DNA of 16,146 nucleotides. It comes from JAEHDI01 sp035455185 (GTDB taxonomy: Bacteria > Acidobacteriota > Terriglobia > Bryobacterales > Bryobacteraceae). Under the pieces are notes generated by a model. That model was not told the origin of the DNA and did no database searches. It worked only from the letters and a program-made list of their open reading frames with translations. Position numbers and translations under genes: made by a program. The stretch covers positions 1 to 16,146 of the forward strand of contig DATIFQ010000514.1 in the NCBI GenBank assembly GCA_035455185.1, in the 5' to 3' direction. Shown in pieces: positions 6,535 through 14,839 of this stretch (position 1 is its first letter; each line of letters starts with the position of its first letter).

Positions 6535-7301
6535 TTCGGGTGGTTCCGTTCCCAAATGAGGCGTAGCCCTTCCAGTGTAAGGTCCTCGTCCACTTCCGAA
6601 AGAAACCGTGAGCCGCGAACGATCAGATGGGCCTGTCCGCCAGTCGCCACCGCACGGGTTTCCGGACCCAGTTCGGCGACGAGCCGTTCCAGAATCCCGT
6701 CGATCAACCCGACCGAGCCGAAGTACAGTCCGGATTGGATACTTCCGACGGTGTTGGTTCCAATGAGCTTCTCCGGCTCCCGGAAATCCACCAGTGGCAA
6801 CTTGGCGGTCTTGGAGAACAGAGCTTCGATGGCGATGTTGATGCCCGGGCAGATCACGCCGCCGAGATACCGGCCGCCGGCGGAGACAGCGTCAAATGTG
6901 ATCGCCGTTCCGAGATCGACGACGACGCACGGGCCACCGTACTTGTGGAACGCCGCGACGCCATTCACGATGCGATCCGCCCCCACCTCGCTTGGATTCT
7001 CGTAGGAGATCTTCAGCCCGGTGTTCGTATCCGGCGTCACAAACAGCGCGGTGGTTTGGAAATAACGTTCCGCCATCAGCGCCAAGGTCGAATCGAGGGG
7101 AGGCACGACGCTCGCGACAATGATGCCATCCACTTCGGAGAGATCGAACGAGGAGAGCGAGAACAGATTCCGCATGAAGATGCCCCACTCGTCGGCCGTC
7201 TGATCGATGACCGTTCTAAGACGCCATCGTCCGGCCAGAGCGCCGCCCGCGAAGGCTCCGATGGTAATATTGCTGTTCCCTACGTCCAACGCAAGCAGCA
7301 T
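6531..7301 (-). CDS. coaX: Type III pantothenate kinase (CoaX)
   Basis: This 256-residue protein phosphorylates pantothenate with ATP, the first step of coenzyme A synthesis. It has the ASKHA-fold motifs of CoaX: DVGNSNI at 6-12 (phosphate 1), GADRI at 107-111 with the catalytic-region D109, DLGTAIT at 129-135 (phosphate 2), and GGVICPG at 147-153. Length matches the family. Type III enzymes generally need a monovalent cation such as K+ and are not inhibited by CoA, unlike type I CoaA. An AAGGA Shine-Dalgarno precedes the ATG, and the gene starts 11 nt after the birA stop. Its stop overlaps the start of the next gene. Confidence 0.97.
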   Translation of the reverse strand: MLLALDVGNSNITIGAFAGGALAGRWRLRTVIDQTADEWGIFMRNLFSLSSFDLSEVDGIIVASVVPPLDSTLALMAERYFQTTALFVTPDTNTGLKISYENPSEVGADRIVNGVAAFHKYGGPCVVVDLGTAITFDAVSAGGRYLGGVICPGINIAIEALFSKTAKLPLVDFREPEKLIGTNTVGSIQSGLYFGSVGLIDGILERLVAELGPETRAVATGGQAHLIVRGSRFLSEVDEDLTLEGLRLIWERNHPK

Positions 7302-7312
7302 GGCGTTCCTTT

Positions 7313-8068
7313 TCAGGCCGGGCGCACTCCGCCCGCAAGAATCACACTCCGCGTGCCGTCGTCCTGTCGCAGAATCAGGAAACCGGAGGAATTGAGCCCT
7401 TCAGTGGTTCCGCGCAGCAACGCTTCGCCCTGATCCACCGTGACGCGACGGCCCCGCACGTAGCTCGATGCCTCTGCATAAAGACGGAGGAGTTCGTCTT
7501 TGCCGTCTTCCAAGAGAACCCGGCAAAATTCGTCGGTTGCCAGGACCAGACTGCAAAACAGGTCCTCACGCGAATGAGGCCGTCCCGAAACCAATCGGAT
7601 GGACGTGGCGATCTCCGACAACTCCTGTGGGAAACACGTCTGGTTCACGTTGATTCCGATTCCCGCCACGAAGACGCCGTCGTGCAATTGCACCAGGATG
7701 CCGGCGCATTTCCGTCCCGCCGCGATCACGTCGTTGGGCCAGCGCAGGTCGCACACCACGCCCGTGGTCTTCGCGATCGCATCCTGTGCCGAGAGCGCCA
7801 GTGCGAGCGCCAGCACTGGGACGGACTCCTGGGGCGGGGAAGCCCGGAGGATGAGGGACAGATACAGGCCGGTTTCCCGTTCCGACATCCATGAGCGGCC
7901 GTGGCGTCCCTGCCCGGCGACTTGCTCCTCCGCGACGACGACCGTCCCGGACGGCGCACCTCCAACCGCCAGCCGGACAGCTTCCGTCATGGTAGACCCG
8001 ACCGTGTCAAACCACAAGACTTGCCGTCCTGGCAGCCTGGAGCGAAGGCGGGCAAGATCGAGTGGCAT
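7313..8068 (-). CDS. birA: Biotin--[acetyl-CoA-carboxylase] ligase, catalytic type without DNA-binding domain
   Basis: The 251-residue protein activates biotin to biotinyl-AMP and transfers it to the carrier lysine of biotin enzymes such as acetyl-CoA carboxylase. Motifs are clear: FDTVGSTM (20-27), the adenylate loop GQGRHGR (52-58), RWPND (109-113), GRKCAGIL (118-125) with K120, and GIGINVN (136-142). A C-terminal SH3-like domain follows (about 203-250). There is no N-terminal winged helix, so this is a monofunctional ligase, not a biotin-operon repressor. The frame stays open upstream to about 8290, but that stretch lies inside nadC in another frame. The ATG at 8066-8068, 2 nt after the nadC stop, fits both family length and operon spacing. 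Confidence 0.96.
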   Translation of the reverse strand: MPLDLARLRSRLPGRQVLWFDTVGSTMTEAVRLAVGGAPSGTVVVAEEQVAGQGRHGRSWMSERETGLYLSLILRASPPQESVPVLALALALSAQDAIAKTTGVVCDLRWPNDVIAAGRKCAGILVQLHDGVFVAGIGINVNQTCFPQELSEIATSIRLVSGRPHSREDLFCSLVLATDEFCRVLLEDGKDELLRLYAEASSYVRGRRVTVDQGEALLRGTTEGLNSSGFLILRQDDGTRSVILAGGVRPA

Positions 8069-8070
8069 TG

Positions 8071-8910
8071 TCAGTTGAGCTTCAGCCGGAAGTTGATATC
8101 CACGGCGACGGCTGAATGCGTGATGGCGCCGCAGGAGATGAAGTCGGCCCCGGTCTGCGCGTATGCTCTGACGTTTTCGAGATTGATGCCACCCGACAGC
8201 TCGACTTCGGCGCGGCCGGCAATGAATTGGATGTGCTCGGCCACTTCCTCCGGTGTGAAATTGTCCAGCAGAATTCGCTTTGCTCCACAAGCCAATGCTT
8301 CTTCGAGTTCGGCGTGACTGTGGATCTCGATCTCAACCGAGAGGCCGGTGCGGTACGCTCGCTCCAAGGCCGCCCGGACGCCCCCGGCGGCGGCGGTGTG
8401 GTTGTTCTTGATGAGCACCGCGTCAAACAGGCCCATTCGGTGGTTGTTGACGCCGCCCGCGGCAGCTGACATCTTTTCAAGGCGTCGCAGGCCAGGGGTA
8501 GTCTTTCGGGTGTCCAGTATCCGGCACTTGGTGCCCGCGACTTCGTCCACGTACCGCCGCGCAGTCGTTGCTACACCGCTCAGCCGCTGAAGAAAGTTCA
8601 GCGCCACGCGCTCGCATTCGAGAAGCGTCCGGGCATTCCCTCGTGCGCACGCTATCTGCTGTCCTGGTTCGGCCCTCTGTCCGCTTGTCGCGGCCACTGT
8701 GACCTCTTCGATACCGCCTCGCATCTGATAGATGAGCGGTAACAGTTCGGTTCCCGCCACGACCAGCGGCTCCCGAGCCACGAAGCACCCCTCGGCTTTA
8801 CGGTCCGCCGGAACGCAGGCCTCTGACGTGATGTCGCCGGGGCCGATATCTTCCTCGAGCGCTCGCCATACGGTTTCGTGAATATCGGGATGCGTGATGT
8901 CAAAACTCAT
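8071..8910 (-). CDS. nadC: Nicotinate-nucleotide diphosphorylase (carboxylating), quinolinate phosphoribosyltransferase
   Basis: The 279-residue enzyme converts quinolinate and PRPP to nicotinate mononucleotide, CO2 and PPi in de novo NAD synthesis. Family motifs are present: EDIGPGDITSE (20-30), ERVALNFLQRLSG (100-112), DTRKTTPG (133-140), NNHRMGL (155-161), LIKNNH (166-171), LLDNF (214-218) and SGGI (239-242). The stretch before NNHR reads EKMSAAAGG where many homologues have KYAV-x-x-GGG. The ATG overlaps the valS stop in TGATG, a 1-nt overlap that suggests coupled translation. nadA and nadB are not in the window. birA follows after 2 nt. Confidence 0.97.
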   Translation of the reverse strand: MSFDITHPDIHETVWRALEEDIGPGDITSEACVPADRKAEGCFVAREPLVVAGTELLPLIYQMRGGIEEVTVAATSGQRAEPGQQIACARGNARTLLECERVALNFLQRLSGVATTARRYVDEVAGTKCRILDTRKTTPGLRRLEKMSAAAGGVNNHRMGLFDAVLIKNNHTAAAGGVRAALERAYRTGLSVEIEIHSHAELEEALACGAKRILLDNFTPEEVAEHIQFIAGRAEVELSGGINLENVRAYAQTGADFISCGAITHSAVAVDINFRLKLN

Positions 8911-11546
8911 CAGGCCGGAAGTCCTTCCAGTGCAGAGCGGCTCTTCTCTAGTTGCGCTTCATAGTCCGCCAGCTTCCTCCGAATGCCATCAACGACCGGT
9001 ACTGGCGCCCGACTGAGGAAGGTGTCATCGCCAAGCTGCCGCTTCGATCCGGCGATAACCTTCTCAAGTTGCTGGATCTCCTTCTCGAGCCTTTGCCGTT
9101 GGGCTTCGATTTGGCCTGCCGGCGCTTGCAGGACGAGATCGAACTCCGGTGTCGAGCGAAGAATCCCGCCGCCTCTCGGGGCCGTGCCCGGACTTAGTTC
9201 CAGCCTCACGTTAGCCAGCTTCTGAATGACGTCGATGTGTCGCACGGCCAGGTCCAGAGCTCCCGTTCGCGAGTACAACGTGCCGTCGAGTTGCTGCTTC
9301 GGATCGGCTTTCATGTCCGCGCGAAGGTTACGGGCCGCGGTGATGATCTCCTGGAGAATCTCCATCTCTTTCTCGGCGGTTTCGTTTGCCAGTGCAGGAT
9401 CGGGCTGTGGATACTCTGCAAGGGCGATCGAGACCGGCCGGCCGGTCTTGTCGGGAGTTAACCGCTGCCAAAGTTCCTCGGTCAGGAAGGGCATCACGGG
9501 GTGCAGCAGACGCAGCGACATCTCGAAAACGCTCAGCACGTTACGCCAATCATTCGTGAGGCCGGAGTTGTCTTGAAATCGCAGCTTCTTGATCTCGACG
9601 TACCAGTCGCAGAACTCGTGCCAGACGAACTGCCACAGGACCTGCGCCACTTCGTGATATCGATACTGTTCGATTGCGCGGTTGGCCGCCTCCGCGCACC
9701 GGTTGAGGCGGCTGAAAATCCAGCGGTCTTCGAGCGTCTCGGCGGCGCCTGGTCCGCGTACCTCCGGTTCCACGCCGGAACGCTCCATGTTCAAGTACAG
9801 GAAGCGGGCGGCGTTCCAGATCTTGTTGGCGAACGCCCTTGAACTGACCATCCGCTCCTCGGTCAGGACGATGTCGGTGCCCGGAGCCGCCCCCAGCAGT
9901 AAGGAGAGCCTGGCCGCGTCGGTTCCGTACTTCTCAGTGACTTCCAGCGGGTCGATTACGTTACCGCGCGTCTTGGACATCTTCTGCCGCTCGGCGTCCC
10001 GCACAAGGCCGTGGATGTAGACCTGGCGGAATGGAACGTCGCCCATGAACTCCAGGCCCATCATGATCATCCGTGCCACCCAGAAGAACAGGATGTCGAA
10101 ACCGGTGATCAGCAAGGAAGTCGGATAATATGTCCGCAGGTCGACGGTGTCGTCCGGCCACCCGAGCGTCGAGAACGGCCAGAGCGCGGAACTGAACCAA
10201 GTGTCGAGCACATCGGGGTCTTGCGTGAGCCAGCCGGAACCGCAGTGCACGCATGCTGTCGGAGTTTCGCGGGACACCGTAATGGCGCCACAATCGCCGC
10301 AATACCAGGCCGGGATCCTGTGTCCCCACCAGAGTTGGCGCGAGATGCACCAGTCACGGATGTTGTACATCCACTCGTTGTACGTCTTGACCCAATTCTC
10401 CGGTACGAACTGCACGCGCCCGTCTTCCACCGCACGGATGGCGGGCTCGGCCAGCGGTTTCATTTTCACGAACCATTGAGTGGAGATGAGCGGTTCGACC
10501 ACCGTCTTACAGCGCTGGCACTTTCCGATGGCGAGATGGTACGGCTCAATCTTCTCGATGAGACCGAGGTCGTCGAGGTCGGCCACGACTCGCAGGCGGG
10601 CCTCGAAGCGGTCCAGGCCGCCGTATCGACCCGCCTCGGCGGTCATTTTCCCGGTCTCGTCGATGACGCGAATCTTAGGCAGGTTATGGCGCTTGCCGGC
10701 CTCGAAATCGTTCGGGTCGTGAGCAGGAGTCACCTTGACGACGCCGGTGCCGAACTCGGGGTCTGCCAGTGTGTCCAGAATCACGGGAATTTCCCGGTCC
10801 ATGAGGGGCAACTGCACCGTTCGGCCGTGCGCATCCCCGTACCGCTCGTCTTTCGGGTTGATAGCGACCGCGGTATCGCCAAGCATCGTTTCGGGCCGGG
10901 TAGTGGCAACAACGAGGGCCCGGTCAGATCCATTTACCGGATAGCGGATGTGCCACAGGTTGCCCGCGGTTTCCTCCTTCACTACCTCGAGGTCAGAGAG
11001 GGCGGTATGACAGCGCGGGCACCAGTTCACCATGTACTCGCCGCGGTAGATGAGCCCTTTTTCGTACAGGCGAACGAACACCTCACGAACTGCGCGGGAA
11101 AGGCCGGGATCCAGCGTGAAGCGCTCACGGCCCCAGTCGCAACTGACGCCGAGCCGGATCATCTGTCGCTTGATGGTATCGCCGTACTCCCGTTTCCAGG
11201 CCCACACGCGCCGCTCGAATTCCTCGCGGCCGAGCGTGCGCCGGTCCGTGCCCTCCTCGGCCAGTTTCCGCTCCACCACCATCTGCGTGGCGATACCCGC
11301 GTGATCGGTTCCGGGTAGCCAGAGCGTGTTCTCGCCCCGCATCCGGTGCCAGCGGATGGTGACGTCGATCTCGGTGTGTTCCAGCATGTGCCCCATGTGG
11401 AGCGAGCCGGTCACGTTCGGCGGGGGGATGACCAGAGCAAAAACGCGCTCCGAGGCTCCGGAGGGACGGAACACGCCGGAATCGATCCACCACCGTGCCC
11501 AGTGCGGCTCAAACCGCTGGGGTTCATAGACTTTCTCGATTTGCAT
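8910..11546 (-). CDS. valS: Valyl-tRNA synthetase
   Basis: The 878-residue class I synthetase attaches valine to tRNA-Val. The HIGH signature is HMGH at 50-53, preceded by PPPNVTGS, and the KMSKS signature is KMSKT at 522-526. The CP1 editing domain that clears mischarged threonine includes TTRPETMLGD (215-224) and AHDPNDFE (275-282). Cysteine pairs CPRC (176-179), CQRC (343-346), CGDC (416-419) and CVHC (432-435) suggest bound zinc. The last 65 residues form the C-terminal coiled coil typical of ValRS, with conserved FLSRAPVPVV. Length is normal. It appears to head the operon with nadC, birA and coaX. No Shine-Dalgarno is seen; an extended -10 lies 11 nt before the ATG. Confidence 0.98.
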   Translation of the reverse strand: MQIEKVYEPQRFEPHWARWWIDSGVFRPSGASERVFALVIPPPNVTGSLHMGHMLEHTEIDVTIRWHRMRGENTLWLPGTDHAGIATQMVVERKLAEEGTDRRTLGREEFERRVWAWKREYGDTIKRQMIRLGVSCDWGRERFTLDPGLSRAVREVFVRLYEKGLIYRGEYMVNWCPRCHTALSDLEVVKEETAGNLWHIRYPVNGSDRALVVATTRPETMLGDTAVAINPKDERYGDAHGRTVQLPLMDREIPVILDTLADPEFGTGVVKVTPAHDPNDFEAGKRHNLPKIRVIDETGKMTAEAGRYGGLDRFEARLRVVADLDDLGLIEKIEPYHLAIGKCQRCKTVVEPLISTQWFVKMKPLAEPAIRAVEDGRVQFVPENWVKTYNEWMYNIRDWCISRQLWWGHRIPAWYCGDCGAITVSRETPTACVHCGSGWLTQDPDVLDTWFSSALWPFSTLGWPDDTVDLRTYYPTSLLITGFDILFFWVARMIMMGLEFMGDVPFRQVYIHGLVRDAERQKMSKTRGNVIDPLEVTEKYGTDAARLSLLLGAAPGTDIVLTEERMVSSRAFANKIWNAARFLYLNMERSGVEPEVRGPGAAETLEDRWIFSRLNRCAEAANRAIEQYRYHEVAQVLWQFVWHEFCDWYVEIKKLRFQDNSGLTNDWRNVLSVFEMSLRLLHPVMPFLTEELWQRLTPDKTGRPVSIALAEYPQPDPALANETAEKEMEILQEIITAARNLRADMKADPKQQLDGTLYSRTGALDLAVRHIDVIQKLANVRLELSPGTAPRGGGILRSTPEFDLVLQAPAGQIEAQRQRLEKEIQQLEKVIAGSKRQLGDDTFLSRAPVPVVDGIRRKLADYEAQLEKSRSALEGLPA

Positions 11547-11557
11547 CGGGAAATTTC

Positions 11558-11566
11558 AATATATCA
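11558..11566 (-). promoter_or_regulatory. Candidate extended -10 promoter of valS
   Basis: The minus strand reads TGATATATT, an extended -10 (TG-n-TATATT, 5 of 6 in the hexamer). It ends 11 nt before the valS ATG, which would leave a leader of about 4-5 nt, too short for a Shine-Dalgarno. No good -35 is visible, as is common for extended -10 promoters. It is the clearest promoter signal in the 97-nt gap upstream of valS. Confidence 0.5.
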
Positions 11567-11643
11567 CGCGAGTGCCGGCGGACCCTTCGTACGTGCAGAC
11601 ACACCTTCGATATACGGGACAACCGGGAGTAGCCGCTGGTCGT

Positions 11644-11940
11644 CTATGGCATGGGTGGTTTGTTGAAGGCTGTGAATCCCTGGTAGATCCACATGCCGGC
11701 GATAACAAGCAGGAGCGCTGCGGACGTGAAGCCGAACCCTTTGGCCCAAGCCGCGATCCGCTCGACCTTGGAGATGATCTCCCGTTGCTCCCGTTCCTGT
11801 TTCGCTTCGACGGGGTCGATGAAAAGCTGGTCCTCCTCCCGCATTCCGGCGAACGATTTCCAGATCAGCAGGGAAATGAAAACGACCGTGATGGCCGCCC
11901 AAACAACCAGCAGAATAGTGAGAGATGAAGCACCAAGCAT
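11644..11940 (-). CDS. Small two-helix membrane protein of unknown function
   Basis: I do not recognise a named family. The 98-residue protein has two hydrophobic helices, at about 6-28 and 68-87. They are joined by a charged segment (about 32-65, rich in E, K and R, ending SKVERIAAWAKG) that could be an amphipathic or short coiled-coil helix. The first helix could be mistaken for a signal peptide but has no cleavage site. A textbook AGGAGG at 11947-11952, 6 nt before the ATG, supports real and strong translation. It stands alone between ppdK and valS with its own promoter-like sequence. Confidence 0.82.
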   Translation of the reverse strand: MLGASSLTILLVVWAAITVVFISLLIWKSFAGMREEDQLFIDPVEAKQEREQREIISKVERIAAWAKGFGFTSAALLLVIAGMWIYQGFTAFNKPPMP

Positions 11941-11970
11941 GGATTTCCTCCTGGCCAGGTGTTTTCAGCC

Positions 11971-12002
11971 CTCATACTGGACCGAAAGACCGTTCATGTC
12001 AA
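11971..12002 (-). promoter_or_regulatory. Candidate promoter of the small membrane protein gene
   Basis: A perfect TTGACA -35 lies at 11997-12002 on the minus strand. The best -10 choices are AGTATG (11973-11978, 18-nt spacing) or TATGAG (11971-11976, 20-nt spacing), both weak. The position between the ppdK hairpin and the AGGAGG ribosome binding site is right for a promoter with a leader of about 25 nt. Confidence 0.5.
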
Positions 12003-12051
12003 GGGGGTAGCGGGAACCGGAGCCGCTGAGAGTCGACTGGAGGGGAAGGAT

Positions 12052-12077
12052 GGGGGCAGGGCGCGCAGCCTGCCCCC
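12052..12077 (-). terminator. GC-rich hairpin after ppdK, probable terminator
   Basis: A perfect 9-bp stem, GGGGGCAGG/CCTGCCCCC, with an 8-nt loop starts 8 nt after the ppdK stop. The bases after it on the minus strand are ATCCTTCCCC, so there is no proper U tract. It may act as a terminator, as a block to 3' exonucleases, or both. Confidence 0.6.
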
Positions 12078-12085
12078 GGGAGTGC

Positions 12086-14827
12086 TTACGCTGTGCGCAT
12101 CGTCTCGGCCTTGGAGCCGGCCGTCTTTGATGTAATGGCCGCCTGCGCTGCCGCCAGGCGAGCGATCGGCACACGGTACGGGGAGCACGAAACGTAGTCC
12201 ATGCCCACCCGGTAGCAGAATTCGACCGAGCTCGGCTCGCCGCCGTGCTCGCCGCAGATACCGACTTCGAGGTCCGGCCTCACGCCCCGGCCCAGTTTCA
12301 CGGCCATGTCCACGAGCTTGCCGACGCCTTCCTGGTCCAGCACCGCGAACGGGTCCGCCTTGAAGATCTTCTTGTTCTCGTAGTCCTTCGAGAACTTGAC
12401 ATAGTCGTCGCGCGACAGGCCCATTGTCGTCTGCGTGAGGTCGTTGGTGCCGAAGCTGAAGAACTCGGCTTCGCCCGCCACCCGGTCCGCCGTCAGCGCC
12501 GCGCGGGGGATTTCTATCATCGTCCCGATCATGTACTTCAGATTCTTCACGCCGGCTTTCTGAAGAACTTCCTGGGCTACGCGCTCCACGATCGCCTTCT
12601 GGTCTGCCAGCTCTTCGACGCTGCCGATGAGCGGAATCATGACCTCGGGGATCACGTCCACGCCCTTCTTCTTCACCTGTGCGGCCGCTTCGAAGATCGC
12701 CCGCGCCTGCATCTCAGTGATCTCCGGATAAGTGATCCCCAGCCTGCAGCCCCGGTGTCCGAGCATCGGGTTGAACTCGTGCAACTGCTCGACGCGGTGC
12801 AGCAGCGCCGGCAGATTCTTCTTCAGCTCGCCGACCTTCATGCCGTACTTCTCCGCCATCTCTTTCTTGTCTTTGACGGTGGCGTGCGGCAGCTTGGCGA
12901 TGTCCACCATCAGGTCTTCCCGCTTCGGCACGAACTCGTGCAGCGGCGGGTCCAGCGTGCGGATCACCACCGGGAAGCCGTTCATCGCCTGGAACAATCC
13001 GGCGAAGTCCTTCCGCTGGAGCGGCAGCAGCTTCGCGAGCCCCTTCCGGCGCGATTTCTCGTCCTCGGCCAGAATCATCGCCTGCATGTGCTCGATGCGG
13101 CCCGGTCCGAAGAACATGTGCTCCGTGCGGCAGAGACCGATGCCCTCAGCCCCGAATTTCCGGGCGACCTTCGCATCGCGTGGGATGTCCGCGTTGGCGC
13201 GCACTCCGAACTCGCCGCGGAACTCGTCCGCCCAGCCCATGAACTTCGCCAACGCACCTGACGACGGATCGGGCTCAACCGTATTCGCCTGGCCGGCGAA
13301 CACCTCGCCCGTCGTGCCGTCAATCGAAATCCAGTCGCCTTCCTCCAGTACGACGCCCGCGCTCTGCACCGTGAGCTGCTTCTTGCGCTCGTCCACCTGA
13401 ATCGACTCGGCGCCCGCCACGCACGGCGTGCCCATGCCGCGCGCGACCACCGCCGCGTGGCTCGTCATACCGCCGCGCGATGTCAGGATGCCTTTCGCCA
13501 CTTCCATGCCGTGGATGTCGTCCGGCACCGTTTCCTTGCGGACCAGCACCACCGGAGACTCCTTCGCCCATGCCACCGCGTCGTCCGCGGTAAAGACAAC
13601 CTTGCCCACGGCGGCGCCTGGCGAAGCCGGCAGCCCGGTCGCGAGCTTCTTCAAGTTCTTCTTGGAGGCGTTCTCGAGCACGGGGTGCAGAAGCTGGTCA
13701 AGCTGCTGCGGGTCCACGCGCATTACCGCCTCTTCTTTGCCGATCAGACCTTCGCCAACCATCTCTACGGCGATGCGGACGGCCGCCGGGCCGGTGCGCT
13801 TGCCGTTGCGGGTCTGGAGCATGAACAGCTTGCCTTCCTGGATGGTGAACTCGAAGTCCTGCACGTCGCGGTAATGCTTTTCCAGGTTGGCCGTGATCAG
13901 GCGGAGCTGATCGTACACCTCGGGCATCAGCTTCCGAAGCTCGGAGATCGGATTCGGCGTGCGGATGCCCGCCACAACGTCTTCGCCCTGCGCGTTCACG
14001 AGAAACTCGCCGTAAAACACCTTCTCGCCCGTCGCCGGGTTGCGTGTGAAGCCCACGCCCGTCGCCGACGTGTCGCCCAGGTTCCCGAATACCATCGTCT
14101 GCACGTTGACCGCAGTGCCCAGATTGTCCGCGATCTTGTTCATCTTCCGATAGTGTGAAGCCCGCGGGTTCCACCAGGAGCGGAATACGGCGTTGCGCGC
14201 CATCTCGAGCTGCTTGAGAGCGTCCTGCGGGAACGGCTCGCCGGTCTTCTTCTGGACCAGCTTCTTGTAATCGGCAACGATCTCTTTCCAATCTTCGGCC
14301 GTGAGGTCGGTGTCGAACTTCACCTTCGTCTTGTGCTTACGCGCTTCGAGGATGTGCTCGAACTCGTCCTTCGGAATCTCGAGCACTACGTTGCCGAACA
14401 TCTGGATGAAGCGGCGGTAGCAGTCGTATGCCCAACGGGCGTTGCCGCTCTTCCGCGCCAGCGACTCCACCGTGACGTCGTTCAAGCCCAGGTTCAGGAT
14501 CGTGTCCATCATCCCGGGCATCGAGAACTTCGCGCCCGAACGAACGCTCAGGAGAAGCGGGTTCTGAGGGTCTCCCAGCTTCTGGCCCATCTTCTGTTCC
14601 AGGGCCGCCAGGGCCTGCGCCGCCTCTCTCTCGATCTCGGCGGGGACTTTCTTGTCGTTATTGAAGTAGATATTACAGACGTCGGTGGCAATGGTGAAAC
14701 CCGGGGGGACCGGCACGCCGGCCCGGCTCATCTCCGCGAGGCCTGCGCCCTTTCCGCCGAGGGTGTCTTTCATTGCGCCGTGGCCGTCGGCCGTACCACC
14801 GCCGAAGGCATAAACGTATTTAGGCAT
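12086..14827 (-). CDS. ppdK: Pyruvate, phosphate dikinase
   Basis: The 913-residue enzyme interconverts pyruvate, ATP and Pi with PEP, AMP and PPi. It can run toward PEP (gluconeogenesis) or as a PPi-saving glycolytic step. Domain order is complete. The N-terminal ATP-grasp domain holds GGKGAGLAEM (24-33), SVRSGAKFSMPGMMDT (94-109) and DFEFTIQEGKLFMLQTR (324-340). The swivelling phosphohistidine domain has GGMTSHAAVVARG, with catalytic H457 and the adjacent T455. The C-terminal PEP/pyruvate barrel has GLCRTEHMFF (564-573), FGTNDLTQTT (792-801) and the catalytic cysteine region GICGEHGG with C858. An AAGGAG overlapping the glyS stop precedes the ATG by 9 nt, so it is probably co-transcribed with glyS. 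A GC hairpin follows the stop. Confidence 0.98.
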   Translation of the reverse strand: MPKYVYAFGGGTADGHGAMKDTLGGKGAGLAEMSRAGVPVPPGFTIATDVCNIYFNNDKKVPAEIEREAAQALAALEQKMGQKLGDPQNPLLLSVRSGAKFSMPGMMDTILNLGLNDVTVESLARKSGNARWAYDCYRRFIQMFGNVVLEIPKDEFEHILEARKHKTKVKFDTDLTAEDWKEIVADYKKLVQKKTGEPFPQDALKQLEMARNAVFRSWWNPRASHYRKMNKIADNLGTAVNVQTMVFGNLGDTSATGVGFTRNPATGEKVFYGEFLVNAQGEDVVAGIRTPNPISELRKLMPEVYDQLRLITANLEKHYRDVQDFEFTIQEGKLFMLQTRNGKRTGPAAVRIAVEMVGEGLIGKEEAVMRVDPQQLDQLLHPVLENASKKNLKKLATGLPASPGAAVGKVVFTADDAVAWAKESPVVLVRKETVPDDIHGMEVAKGILTSRGGMTSHAAVVARGMGTPCVAGAESIQVDERKKQLTVQSAGVVLEEGDWISIDGTTGEVFAGQANTVEPDPSSGALAKFMGWADEFRGEFGVRANADIPRDAKVARKFGAEGIGLCRTEHMFFGPGRIEHMQAMILAEDEKSRRKGLAKLLPLQRKDFAGLFQAMNGFPVVIRTLDPPLHEFVPKREDLMVDIAKLPHATVKDKKEMAEKYGMKVGELKKNLPALLHRVEQLHEFNPMLGHRGCRLGITYPEITEMQARAIFEAAAQVKKKGVDVIPEVMIPLIGSVEELADQKAIVERVAQEVLQKAGVKNLKYMIGTMIEIPRAALTADRVAGEAEFFSFGTNDLTQTTMGLSRDDYVKFSKDYENKKIFKADPFAVLDQEGVGKLVDMAVKLGRGVRPDLEVGICGEHGGEPSSVEFCYRVGMDYVSCSPYRVPIARLAAAQAAITSKTAGSKAETMRTA

Positions 14828-14839
14828 ATTGGTGTCTCC

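Noticed and set aside
6535..6555. TTG start for the unknown protein after coaX
   Set aside because: Less likely than the GTG overlapping the coaX stop: rarer start codon, longer overlap, and the added residues (GTEPPEV) look like coaX DNA read out of frame. Not excluded.
8069..8290. Upstream extension of birA to an earlier start
   Set aside because: It would overlap nadC by over 200 bp in another frame, and the extra 74 residues are Arg/His-rich with no HTH pattern. The ATG at 8068 gives the expected ligase start.
10011..11318. Long plus-strand open frame (435 codons) opposite valS
   Set aside because: It lies wholly antisense to a clear valyl-tRNA synthetase. Its His/Asp/Arg/Val-rich composition is typical of the complement of GC-rich coding DNA, with no domain signature.
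12245..13261. Plus-strand open frame (338 codons) opposite ppdK
   Set aside because: Antisense shadow of ppdK. The His-, Leu- and Arg-rich composition arises from the complement, and it has no motifs or ribosome binding site.
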